A stretch of DNA of 6,404 bases. Origin: Methanoregulaceae archaeon (GTDB lineage Archaea; Halobacteriota; Methanomicrobia; Methanomicrobiales; Methanospirillaceae). Positions within the stretch are counted from its first letter, which is position 1. Each line of letters starts with the position of its first letter. The notes under the pieces are model-generated. The model ran no database searches, was not told where the DNA came from, and saw only the letters and a list, made by a program, of their open reading frames with translations. The translations under genes and the position numbers were made by a program. Of this stretch, positions 1 through 5,512 are shown piece by piece. Where the stretch lies: contig DUGU01000045.1 in assembly GCA_013331215.1 (NCBI GenBank), positions 1 to 6,404 of the forward strand, in the 5' to 3' direction.

Positions 1-130
1 CCGGCAGGGTGAAGAAGAAGGTCGACCCCTCGCCCGGCGTCGACTCGACCCGGATGGCACCGCTCGAGACCGTCGTATCGACCATTGCGCCGCAAAGCCT
101 GCAGTCGCTGCGCGACGGCGTGCCCGGCAT
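1..130 (-). pseudogene. Histidine kinase C-terminal tail (partial, runs off left edge)
   Basis: Read on the minus strand, positions 85 to 2 encode the end of a HATPase_c domain: residues equivalent to AIRVESTPGEGSTFFFTLP, the G2-box and final beta strand typical of PAS-type sensor kinases. The frame is open back to an ATG at 130-128 (MPGTPSRSDC...) and beyond, but nothing resembling the N, G1 or F boxes lies upstream, and the cbiM promoter begins about 70 bases further on. The rest of the kinase is therefore absent here. The stop lies outside the window. I read it as a remnant 3' end rather than a working gene; a short frameshifted kinase whose other part is elsewhere is less likely. Confidence 0.65.
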
Positions 131-194
131 CGGAGGACTTCTTCGTTGACGGCCTGTTCGAGGAGGATCGGATCCGTTCGGGGGCTGGAGAAAC

Positions 195-236
195 AAAAGC
201 AAATTTATTTTAGTTAATACAAGTACATTTGCATTC
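195..236 (+). promoter_or_regulatory. AT-rich promoter of cbiMNQO, probably leaderless
   Basis: An AT-rich island stands out from the GC-rich surroundings. The purine-rich AAACAAAAGC (191-200) followed by AAATTTATTTT (201-211) fits an archaeal BRE plus TATA element. The usual 25-30 base distance from the TATA centre puts the transcription start at or within a few bases of the ATG at 237. No Shine-Dalgarno sequence precedes that ATG, which agrees with a leaderless mRNA. This leaves no room for a 5' riboswitch, so metal control would have to act on the promoter DNA. Confidence 0.5.
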
Positions 237-941
237 ATGCATATCATGGAGGGATTTCTCCCTGCTATCTGGTGCGTCGTCTGGTGGTTGATTGCGTTGC
301 CGTGCCTCGGTCTCGGCCTCTTCCAATTGAAGAGGATCCTGGCAACCGATCGTGAAGCCCTGGCACTGCTCGGCGTCACCGGGGCATTCATCTTCATCCT
401 CTCGTCCCTGAAACTCCCCTCGGTCACGGGCAGCTGCTCCCATCCGACGGGGACGGGCCTCTCCGCCATCAGTTTCGGACCGTGGATCACCGCTGTCGTG
501 GCGGCGGTCGTGCTCCTGTTCCAGAGCCTCTTCCTCGCGCATGGCGGGCTCTCGACCATGGGAGCCAATATCGTGTCCATGGGGATCGTGGGGCCGCTGG
601 TCGGCTACGCGATCTACCGGGCGCTCAGGAACACGCAGGTGAACATGTTCCTCACCGTGTTTCTCGTCTGTGCATTCGCGGACCTCTTGACCTACGTCAC
701 GACCTCCCTGGAACTGGCGCTGGCATATCCGGCCGCGGTCGGCGGGGTTGCCAGTTCGTTCGTGGTCTTCATGGGGATCTTCGCGGTCACGCAGATCCCG
801 CTCGCTATCGTCGAAGGCGTGATCCTTGCGCTGGTCTTCAAGTACATCGTCCAGATGAAGCCGGACATCCTGGTGCGGCTGCATATTTTCCCGGAAGAAA
901 AGATCGTCGCAACACAGAGGGGGCTGGCCGATGCTGCGTAA
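237..941 (+). CDS. cbiM: CbiM, substrate-specific S-component of cobalt ECF transporter
   Basis: A membrane protein of 234 residues that binds the metal ion and gives a group I ECF importer its specificity. The mature N-terminus begins Met-His-Ile-Met-Glu-Gly-Phe-Leu-Pro; in this family the N-terminal amine and His2 form the metal site with a later His, here probably His69 in VTGSCSHPTGTGL (63-75). The conserved GGLSTMGANIVSMGIVGPLVGY block (about 103-124) is also present. About six hydrophobic segments are visible, and the C-terminus ends in a charged cytoplasmic tail. The start at 237 is fixed by the obligatory MHI N-terminus. The gene overlaps cbiN by 11 bases and leads the cbiMNQO operon. 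The GSCSHPTGTGL form and the adjacent CbiN argue for cobalt, although nickel cannot be excluded from sequence alone. Confidence 0.95.
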   Translation: MHIMEGFLPAIWCVVWWLIALPCLGLGLFQLKRILATDREALALLGVTGAFIFILSSLKLPSVTGSCSHPTGTGLSAISFGPWITAVVAAVVLLFQSLFLAHGGLSTMGANIVSMGIVGPLVGYAIYRALRNTQVNMFLTVFLVCAFADLLTYVTTSLELALAYPAAVGGVASSFVVFMGIFAVTQIPLAIVEGVILALVFKYIVQMKPDILVRLHIFPEEKIVATQRGLADAA

Positions 942-1272
942 CCACTGGCTCGAGGTCCTTGCCGTAGTTGCCGTCCTCACGTACGTCGGGGTGTTCCTCG
1001 CGACGACCATGATGAATCCGACGGCCGAGTTCGCGGGGTCGGACACCAGGGGTTCCCAGCAGATATCGCAGATCACCGGCATCCCCGAGGAGGACTTCCA
1101 CCCGCTGATCCCGCAGTGGGTCCCGCCGAGCGGCGAGATCGAATCGGCCCTCTTCACGCTTCAGGCCGCGGTCGGCGGGATCGTGCTCGGATACGTCTTC
1201 GGCTCGTGGCGGGCGCAGCGTCGGTACGGGGTCGCCCCCGCTCCCGCACACAACCTCGACACGAATGTTTGA
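931..1272 (+). CDS. cbiN: CbiN, small accessory subunit of cobalt transporter
   Basis: CbiN is the short two-helix subunit that CbiM needs for cobalt loading; it is not a true solute-binding protein despite that label in databases. The 113-residue product has a first membrane helix at about 8-27 and an extracytoplasmic loop with the family motifs FAGSD (34-38) and WVPPSGEIES (63-72). The second helix is at about 74-91, followed by a basic tail (WRAQRRYG). Length and motif order are normal for the family. The ATG at 931 lies inside the end of cbiM and is preceded by a strong purine-rich ribosome site (AGAGGGGG, 916-923). Its 3' end overlaps cbiQ by 8 bases, so translation of the operon is coupled. 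Confidence 0.95.
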   Translation: MLRNHWLEVLAVVAVLTYVGVFLATTMMNPTAEFAGSDTRGSQQISQITGIPEEDFHPLIPQWVPPSGEIESALFTLQAAVGGIVLGYVFGSWRAQRRYGVAPAPAHNLDTNV

Positions 1273-2065
1273 GCAACTCCTGGAGGATATCGCCCAGACG
1301 AACGCGTTGAGGGAGGTGAACACCTCCCTGAAACTGGCGGCGGGACTGGGTGCGCTCCTCCTCTCCCTCGTCTCGACCGGGTACGTCGCACCGCTCTTCA
1401 TCGCGATCGTGGTGAGTGGCGCGATCCTGCTCCTCGCGCGGATCGACCCGTACACCTACGGGGAGCTCTTCGTGGCCCCCGTATCATTTGCGCTGTTGAG
1501 CGTGGCCGCGATCGTCCTGATCTCGGGAGGGAGCGACGCCCTCTGGAGCTGGCAGCCCCTGCCGTGGCTCTCGTTCTCGATCACCATCGAGAGTATCAAC
1601 CAGGGATTGTTCATCTTCTGCAGGACGCTCGGCGGCATGTCCGCACTGCTCTTTATCGCCCTCACCACGCCCATGACCGACCTCTTCGTGGTCATGCGGC
1701 AGTGCCGTCTGCCCGAGGTCCTGGTCGAACTGGTGACGATCGTCTACCGGACCATCTTCATCCTGCTCGACCAGCTCGTCCAGTGTTATCACGCACAGGT
1801 GATGCGCCTGGGGTACTCGACGCGACGGGAGTCGATCCGGTCGCTCGCCACCCTCTGCGGTGTCGTCTTCATCGCCAGCTGGAACGCGGGGGAGGACCTG
1901 ATCCGGGCGCGGGACCTGCGCTGTTACGACGGGAAGCTCGTCGTCCTCGGCGCGGTCAGGCCCGTCGAGCTCCGGCCCGCGCTCGCGGTGGCGGGATTCC
2001 TCATCGTCTCGTCGATCCTCGTCGTCCTGACCGGGAAGATAACGATCATCTCAGGAATACCATGA
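1265..2065 (+). CDS. cbiQ: CbiQ, transmembrane coupling (T) component of ECF transporter
   Basis: CbiQ is the EcfT-type membrane protein that links ATP hydrolysis by CbiO to movement of CbiM. The 266-residue product has hydrophobic segments at about 25-58, 68-88 and 112-135, a long cytoplasmic coupling region, and a last helix near 238-256. The coupling region carries CRLPEVLVELVTIVYR (147-162) and two coupling helices with the family signatures in variant form. AQVMRLGY (177-184) stands in place of the more usual Ala-Arg-Gly motif, and the second helix reads LIRARDLRCYDGK (212-224). The ATG at 1265 overlaps cbiN and has no good ribosome site, so it is probably translated by re-initiation. 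The gene ends in an ATGA overlap with cbiO. It is the only T-component in the window. Confidence 0.93.
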   Translation: MFEQLLEDIAQTNALREVNTSLKLAAGLGALLLSLVSTGYVAPLFIAIVVSGAILLLARIDPYTYGELFVAPVSFALLSVAAIVLISGGSDALWSWQPLPWLSFSITIESINQGLFIFCRTLGGMSALLFIALTTPMTDLFVVMRQCRLPEVLVELVTIVYRTIFILLDQLVQCYHAQVMRLGYSTRRESIRSLATLCGVVFIASWNAGEDLIRARDLRCYDGKLVVLGAVRPVELRPALAVAGFLIVSSILVVLTGKITIISGIP

Positions 2066-3228
2066 CCAGCATCATACTCGAAGCACGAGACATCCGGTAC
2101 CGCTATCTGCGTGGAGACGAAGTGATCCGGGGCATCAGTTTCCATGTCCGCCGGGGAGAGAAGATCGCGATTGTCGGCCCGAACGGCGCAGGAAAATCGA
2201 CCCTCCTGATGATGTTCGACGGCATGCTCCGCCCGGATGCGGGGACCATGCTGTACGACGGCCGGCCGATCTTGTACGACGCGAGGTCGCTCCGGACGCT
2301 CCGAAAGCGCGTCGGCTTCGTCCTCCAGAACCCGGACCAGCAGATCGTGGCCCCGACCGTCTACCAGGACGTGGGGTTCGGCCCGACCAACCTGGGCCTT
2401 CCCGAAGACGAGGTGAAGCGCGTGGTCCGGGAGGCGCTCAGGGCCGTCGGCCTCGAGGGGTTCGACCTCCGGCCGACGCACCGGCTCTCCGGCGGCGAGA
2501 AGAAGAGGGTGGCCATCGCCGGCGTGCTCGCCATGGAGCCCGAGGTACTCGTCTTTGACGAGCCGACAAGCAGCCTGGATCCCAGGGGATCGGAGGAGAT
2601 CATGGAGCTGCTCGACGAGCTGAACTCCCAGGGCAAGACAATTGTCGTCTCGACGCACGACATAGAGCTCGCCTACCCATGGGCACACCGTGCGATCCTG
2701 ATGGTGGATGGCATGATCCTCCAGGAGGGCTTCCCCGAGATCGCATTTGGCGACCGCGAACTGGTGCGCAGGGCCCATCTCTCAACCCCCTTACTGCTCG
2801 ACATCTACCATGAGCTGAGTGAGAGGGGCTTTGCATTGCCGACGCGGAGGCCGTTCTCCGTGCTCGACATACTGCAGGTGATCGACCAGGTCTGCAATCA
2901 GACCCGCTGCCGGGCCTCCCCCGGCACCATCGCAGTCCACGATGTGGACGCACCCGATGACGGGGGGCTGGCCGGATGGTGCGCCGCGCGTCCGGGGATC
3001 TCGATCGGCGCGATGGGCACCCGCGCCAAACAGCGGGCTGCGGACGAAGAGATCCCCCTCCACTTCACCTACGGGGTCGTCGATAAATGCATCCTGAGGG
3101 CGCTCCTCGGTGAAAATACCGCGATCCTGACAAACGGCGGGATGGTCCGGCGCGTCGTCGAGCGCGTCGAGGAGTACTCCCGGCAGAGCGGGGTCGAGAT
3201 CCCGGTCACCATACTGAGGAGTTCGTAA
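2062..3228 (+). CDS. cbiO: CbiO, ATPase of cobalt ECF transporter with C-terminal extension
   Basis: The ABC ATPase that powers the importer at the inner membrane face. All nucleotide-binding motifs are intact: Walker A GPNGAGKST (39-47), Q-loop LQNPDQQ (88-94), signature LSGGEKKRV (142-150), Walker B VLVFDEP (162-168), D-loop SSLDP (170-174) and switch His199 (STHD). The start is the ATG of the ATGA overlap with cbiQ; the open frame extends upstream to 1564 but that part lies antiparallel to cbiQ coding logic and is not real. At 388 residues it is about 110 longer than a usual CbiO. The extra C-terminal part (about 275-388) carries GAMGTRAKQRA (316-326), FTYGVVDKCILRALLGE (335-351) and ILTNGGMVRRVVERV (355-369), and has Cys at 278, 283, 307 and 343. 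I do not recognise that part as a characterised domain. With a single CbiO here, the ATPase probably works as a homodimer. Confidence 0.93.
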   Translation: MTSIILEARDIRYRYLRGDEVIRGISFHVRRGEKIAIVGPNGAGKSTLLMMFDGMLRPDAGTMLYDGRPILYDARSLRTLRKRVGFVLQNPDQQIVAPTVYQDVGFGPTNLGLPEDEVKRVVREALRAVGLEGFDLRPTHRLSGGEKKRVAIAGVLAMEPEVLVFDEPTSSLDPRGSEEIMELLDELNSQGKTIVVSTHDIELAYPWAHRAILMVDGMILQEGFPEIAFGDRELVRRAHLSTPLLLDIYHELSERGFALPTRRPFSVLDILQVIDQVCNQTRCRASPGTIAVHDVDAPDDGGLAGWCAARPGISIGAMGTRAKQRAADEEIPLHFTYGVVDKCILRALLGENTAILTNGGMVRRVVERVEEYSRQSGVEIPVTILRSS

Positions 3229-3229
3229 T

Positions 3230-3245
3230 CCCGGCTTGTCCCGGG
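3230..3245 (+). terminator. Small GC hairpin just after cbiO
   Basis: CCCGG (3230-3234) and CCGGG (3241-3245) can pair around a 6-base loop, starting one base after the cbiO stop codon. There is no T-tract behind it, and archaeal termination mostly depends on T-runs, so its role as the operon end is uncertain. Confidence 0.2.
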
Positions 3246-3272
3246 CGGCGGGCGCCGTCGCCTCGGACCTCG

Positions 3273-3356
3273 TTAGAAATTCCGTCGTCTCTTGCGGGCG
3301 GGCAAGGTAAAGGAGAACGTGGACACCCTGCCCGGCTTCGGCGGTGCCGACACCGA
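3273..3356 (-). pseudogene. Degraded histidine kinase tail between the two metal-transport operons
   Basis: The minus strand reads SVSAPPKPGRVSTFSFTLP followed by ARKRRRNF and a TAA stop (3275-3273). The run STFSFTLP is the terminal strand of sensor-kinase HATPase domains. The part before it is a worn version of the usual VESTPGxGS, with the G2 glycines disrupted. An ATG exists in frame at 3515, but the intervening residues do not resemble a kinase and cross the cbiM2 promoter. No promoter or ribosome site serves this frame. I call it a remnant, equivalent in position and strand to the tails at 1-85, 4784-4860 and 6060-6116. Confidence 0.55.
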
Positions 3357-3437
3357 TCGGCTTTTTACATCAGCGTTCTCCGGGACTGGTCGATTCGCCA
3401 TTATTCCGGATCGAGATCGTCCAGGATAACAAATCGG

Positions 3438-3461
3438 AATACTTTTCACTGAAGAAGTATT
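3438..3461. promoter_or_regulatory. Inverted repeat AATACTT-N10-AAGTATT upstream of second cbiM
   Basis: A perfect 7-bp inverted repeat (3438-3444 and 3455-3461) with a 10-base spacer lies 36-59 bases before the second cbiM start, in an AT-rich stretch. The left arm and following Ts (AATACTTTT) are also the best-placed TATA-like element for an mRNA starting near 3468, which would include the ribosome site. An operator overlapping the promoter would suit a metal-dependent repressor such as NikR, whose sites are spaced inverted repeats. The sequence does not match the bacterial NikR consensus, so the identity of the regulator is open. Confidence 0.4.
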
Positions 3462-3477
3462 ACGATCGATCATAATA
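3458..3477. promoter_or_regulatory. 20-bp near-perfect palindrome, candidate operator of second cbiM
   Basis: TATTA-C-GATCGATC-A-TAATA is a palindrome with a single mismatched pair, centred between 3467 and 3468, 20-39 bases before the ATG. It overlaps the right arm of the AATACTT inverted repeat. Its left part, AGTATTACGATCGAT (3456-3470), recurs exactly on the opposite strand at 5502-5488. Symmetry, position and recurrence suggest a dimeric DNA-binding protein; which one is not visible. Confidence 0.4.
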
Positions 3478-3485
3478 GTAACACT

Positions 3486-3492
3486 GAGGTGA
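3486..3492 (+). promoter_or_regulatory. Shine-Dalgarno site of second cbiM
   Basis: GAGGTGA ends four bases before the ATG at 3497 and pairs well with the 3' end of 16S rRNA. It fixes the start and shows that this mRNA, unlike that of the first cbiM, has a 5' leader. Confidence 0.6.
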
Positions 3493-3496
3493 TACC

Positions 3497-4135
3497 ATGC
3501 ACATCCCGGACTCATTCATTCCGATCGGGCAGGCAGCCGTCTACTGGCTGATCGCGCTCGTCTTCATCGCGCTCGCACTCCGCTGGGTCAGGCGGGAGAT
3601 GAGCGACGAGAAAGTACCGCTCCTGGCCGTCCTGGCCGCCGGCGTCTTCGCGCTCCAGGCCTTCAACATCCCCGTCACGATGGGAACCAGCGGCCACCTC
3701 GTCGGCGGCGCGCTCGTCGCGATCGTGCTCGGGTCGCCGTTTGCGGCCGTCTTCGTCCTCTCGCTCGTCCTGATCGTGCAGGGCGTCCTCTTCGGCGACG
3801 GCGGACTCACGACCATGGGCGCGAACATCGTCAACATGGGCGTGATCGGCGGCTTCGTCGGGTACTACAGTTACCAGGGACTGATGGGGCTCACGAAGAG
3901 CATGCTCGCGTCCGCGGCGGGGGCGGCCTGGCTCGCCTGCTTCATCCCCGCACTCGCCGCCGCGGTGGAGCTCGCGTTCGCCGGCACCTTCCCGTTCGGT
4001 CCCGGCCTCGTGAGCATGGGCATCTACCACGCCCTGATCGGCGTGATCGAGGCCGGTATCACGGCCGTCGTCATCAAGCTGATTGCGACTGCGCGTCCGG
4101 ATATCCTGGACAGCTCGGCGGGGGTGCCGGCATGA
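3497..4135 (+). CDS. Second CbiM/NikM-type S-component of ECF metal transporter
   Basis: A 212-residue membrane protein of the CbiM/NikM family that captures Co2+ or Ni2+. The N-terminus MHIPDSFIP gives the amine/His2 part of the metal site, and His67 in GTSGHLVGG (63-71) the other ligand, the exact spacing described for the crystallised NikM2. The conserved GGLTTMGANIVNMGVIGGFVGYYSY block (about 102-126) follows, with about six to seven hydrophobic segments in all. It is a clear paralogue of the first CbiM but differs around the metal-binding loop (GHLVGG instead of SHPTGTGL), so the two probably differ in metal or affinity. It overlaps a PDGLE-domain gene by ATGA. No cbiQ or cbiO follows. 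Nickel is my leading guess because PDGLE partners are common with NikM, but cobalt is possible, so no gene symbol is assigned. Confidence 0.92.
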   Translation: MHIPDSFIPIGQAAVYWLIALVFIALALRWVRREMSDEKVPLLAVLAAGVFALQAFNIPVTMGTSGHLVGGALVAIVLGSPFAAVFVLSLVLIVQGVLFGDGGLTTMGANIVNMGVIGGFVGYYSYQGLMGLTKSMLASAAGAAWLACFIPALAAAVELAFAGTFPFGPGLVSMGIYHALIGVIEAGITAVVIKLIATARPDILDSSAGVPA

Positions 4136-4479
4136 AGGTCAACTACCAGTTGATCGCCGTGGGGGCCGCACTCGCGCTCGTCGTCGGGGTTGCCGCGGTC
4201 TTCCTCGCCTCGTCCGACCCCGACGGGCTCGACAGCACGGCCCTGATCACGCAGGGTCAGAAAGAGCTGACGGCGCCCGCGAACCCGGACGCCGAGATCG
4301 ACGAGGCCATCCTCCCCGGCTCGTTCGCGTACAGCGCCCCGTTCCCCGACTACACGCTCGAGGGGGCGGGAAAGCTGACGGATGTCGCCCTGATGGCCGG
4401 CGGCATTCTCGTCGCACTCGCCGTCGTGCTGGGCCTGGGATTCGGCATCAAAGCCTTCAGCCGGGCCGGTGCCCCCTGA
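4132..4479 (+). CDS. PDGLE-domain accessory protein (NikN/CbiN-like)
   Basis: This small partner protein does for NikM-type S-components what CbiN does for CbiM. The 115-residue product has a membrane helix at about 7-26, then SSDPDGLDSTA (27-37), the PDGLE motif with Asp in place of the usual Glu. An extracytoplasmic loop follows, ending in the family motif APFPDYTLEG (69-78), then a second helix at about 86-106 and a short tail. The ATG overlaps the stop of the preceding S-component gene (ATGA), so the two are co-translated. Length and architecture are normal for a stand-alone PDGLE protein. It is not homologous in obvious sequence to the CbiN at 931-1272; the two systems use different accessory subunits. 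Confidence 0.9.
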   Translation: MKVNYQLIAVGAALALVVGVAAVFLASSDPDGLDSTALITQGQKELTAPANPDAEIDEAILPGSFAYSAPFPDYTLEGAGKLTDVALMAGGILVALAVVLGLGFGIKAFSRAGAP

Positions 4480-4485
4480 TCTGCC

Positions 4486-4493
4486 ATTTTTCT
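4486..4493 (+). terminator. T-rich tract after the PDGLE gene
   Basis: ATTTTTCT lies seven bases after the stop codon of the PDGLE gene, in otherwise GC-rich sequence. Archaeal RNA polymerase terminates at such T-runs without a hairpin, so this is the likely end of the two-gene operon. The tract is short. Confidence 0.35.
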
Positions 4494-4496
4494 CTC

Positions 4497-4747
4497 GGAT
4501 CGCGAAAGGATCTCCGTGCCGGGTCCGGATGCGACGCGGCATTTCATTCGCCAGCCTCGGTACTTCGCCAGGCGCTCCAGGATCTGGACATCACCGCCCC
4601 CCGCACTGCCAGGGATCGGCCGCGTTCCTCTTCGTCATTCGCTGCCGAGCGGGATCCCTATCTTATCAACGGATCGAGTTCGGACGCTGTGCCCCAGCCG
4701 TTGCCGGGATCGTGACGTTGCATTCGACCGACCCCCATCAATGACGA
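4497..4747. other. Intergenic stretch without recognisable gene
   Basis: About 250 bases between the second S-component operon and the chimeric Dph6-like pseudogene. Open frames exist on both strands but their products are Arg/Pro/Ser-rich, lack ribosome sites and resemble nothing known. A minus-strand stretch near 4500-4615 reads DVQILERLAKYRGWRMK and could be a scrap of an older gene, but I cannot identify it. Confidence 0.4.
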
Positions 4748-5140
4748 TCAACACGACCACTGAACAGACCATGCCTCATGCAGGGGGAGTGTGAAGACGA
4801 AGGTCCAGCCCGCGCCGGGCGTCGACTCGACGCGGATGCGTCCGTCGTGCCGGTCGACGATCCGTTCTCCGCCTGCCCGGAGGTTTCCGACGACCTCTTT
4901 GAATGCCCGCTCATACGAAACGAAGTCCAGCTGGACGAGAGGAATGCCGAGCGCTTCGGCCTGGGCGCGGATGACCGCCGGGTTGATATCGTGGGAACCC
5001 TACTTTCCGGCGTTCCTGAAATTCAGGAGGTGCGTGACCTGGCATCCTTCGGTCATCGCCCTGTAGTACGAGTAGCACCCGTCCTTTCCTCCCGTCCAGG
5101 AGACGACGACGTTTCCCGGACCGTTTTCGCGCGATTGCAT
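4748..5140 (-). pseudogene. Dph6-like (diphthine-ammonia ligase) N-terminus, in-frame TAG, fused to histidine kinase tail
   Basis: From ATG 5140-5138 the minus strand reads MQSRENGPGNVVVSWTGGKDGCYSY..., with the PP-loop motif SWTGGKDG (14-21) that binds ATP in Dph6-type adenine-nucleotide alpha hydrolases. It continues with THLLNFRNAGK (36-46), then a TAG stop at codon 47 (5002-5000). After it the same frame resumes the family: GSHDINPAVIRAQAEALGIPLV (48-69) and YERAFKEVVGNLRAGGERI (76-94). At about codon 94 (near 4861) it passes without a frame change into a kinase tail, VDRHDGRIRVESTPG (95-109) and then TFVFTLP (113-119), ending at TGA 4750-4748. The C-terminal half of Dph6 (normally over 200 residues) is missing. 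The 5' end still has a ribosome site and a TATA-like promoter, so it decayed recently. Dph6 would act in the last step of diphthamide synthesis on elongation factor 2. Confidence 0.75.
4784..4860 (-). pseudogene. Histidine kinase tail forming the 3' part of the Dph6 chimera
   Basis: This is the best preserved of the four kinase tails: IVDRHDGRIRVESTPGAG followed by WTFVFTLP, matching the last 27 or so residues of a sensor-kinase HATPase domain. It joins the Dph6-like part at GERI|VDRH, a point where kinases typically read K-R-I-V-D-R-H. The two families could therefore have shared a few identical bases at the crossover. The kinase sequence upstream of this point is absent. Confidence 0.65.
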
Positions 5141-5149
5141 ACCTCTGTC

Positions 5150-5155
5150 CCTCCC
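5150..5155 (-). promoter_or_regulatory. Shine-Dalgarno site of the Dph6-like pseudogene
   Basis: On the minus strand GGGAGG stands nine bases before the ATG at 5140-5138, in the right place for a ribosome site. This supports that start over other in-frame options. Confidence 0.5.
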
Positions 5156-5210
5156 GCTTCCCCTTCCCGAAGGAGATGACGGCGATGGTCGTTGTACTGG
5201 AACGGGCGAC

Positions 5211-5223
5211 GCTCTTAAAAATC
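5211..5223 (-). promoter_or_regulatory. TATA-like promoter of the Dph6-like pseudogene
   Basis: Minus-strand GATTTTTAAGAGC is an AT island in GC-rich DNA. It predicts a start near 5190-5194 and a leader of about 50 bases that contains the ribosome site. A 6-bp hairpin (CCCGGT 5233-5238 with ACCGGG 5248-5253) lies just upstream, of unknown meaning. Confidence 0.45.
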
Positions 5224-5478
5224 ATCCTTCACCCCGGTAGGAGTGCCACCGGGCCCCTGAGGGTGCGGAAGGGGGTGGGGCTGTAGAAGGTGCGGCCACG
5301 GGCTTTTCCCGCCGGGATGTCGTGCCCGGGACAGGCCCGCGCCATTCCGGCTGTCGGACCACTGCGCGCGAATGACAGACGATGAACGATGGACGGGAAG
5401 GATTCGGCGGCATCGGAACCGCCTGCGCGTATCGTTGTAGTTGTGATACGTAAGTCAAATTTTGTAATAACAATTAGG

Positions 5479-5502
5479 AAAATTTTTATCGATCGTAATA
5501 CT
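5479..5502 (+). promoter_or_regulatory. TATA-like element plus operator-like 15-mer
   Basis: AAAATTTTTATC (5479-5490) sits in an AT-rich island (5455-5505) and resembles an archaeal TATA element, placing transcription start near 5512-5516 on the plus strand. Immediately after it, 5488-5502 is the exact reverse complement of AGTATTACGATCGAT found at 3456-3470 upstream of the second cbiM. Lying between TATA and start site, it is placed where a repressor would act. Confidence 0.4.
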
Positions 5503-5512
5503 AACTTTCTCC

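Noticed and set aside
181..236. Cobalamin riboswitch upstream of cbiM
   Set aside because: The predicted leader is near zero in length and no B12-box-like sequence is present.
210..1157. Long minus-strand open frame (315 codons) antisense to cbiM and cbiN
   Set aside because: It mirrors the codon structure of clearly identified genes, its product is Arg/Asp/Glu/His-rich with no motif, and it crosses the cbiM promoter.
1564..2061. In-frame upstream extension of cbiO
   Set aside because: It lies inside cbiQ in another frame and encodes Arg/Pro/His-rich sequence; the ATGA overlap at 2062 gives the normal CbiO N-terminus.
3438..3477. Calling the inverted repeats a NikR operator outright
   Set aside because: They do not match the bacterial GTATGA-N16-TCATAC consensus, and I cannot recall a methanogen consensus with confidence.
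4083..4715. Plus-strand frame of 210 codons overlapping the PDGLE gene
   Set aside because: It is a shifted frame of the PDGLE gene followed by non-coding sequence; the product is Arg-rich and low in complexity.
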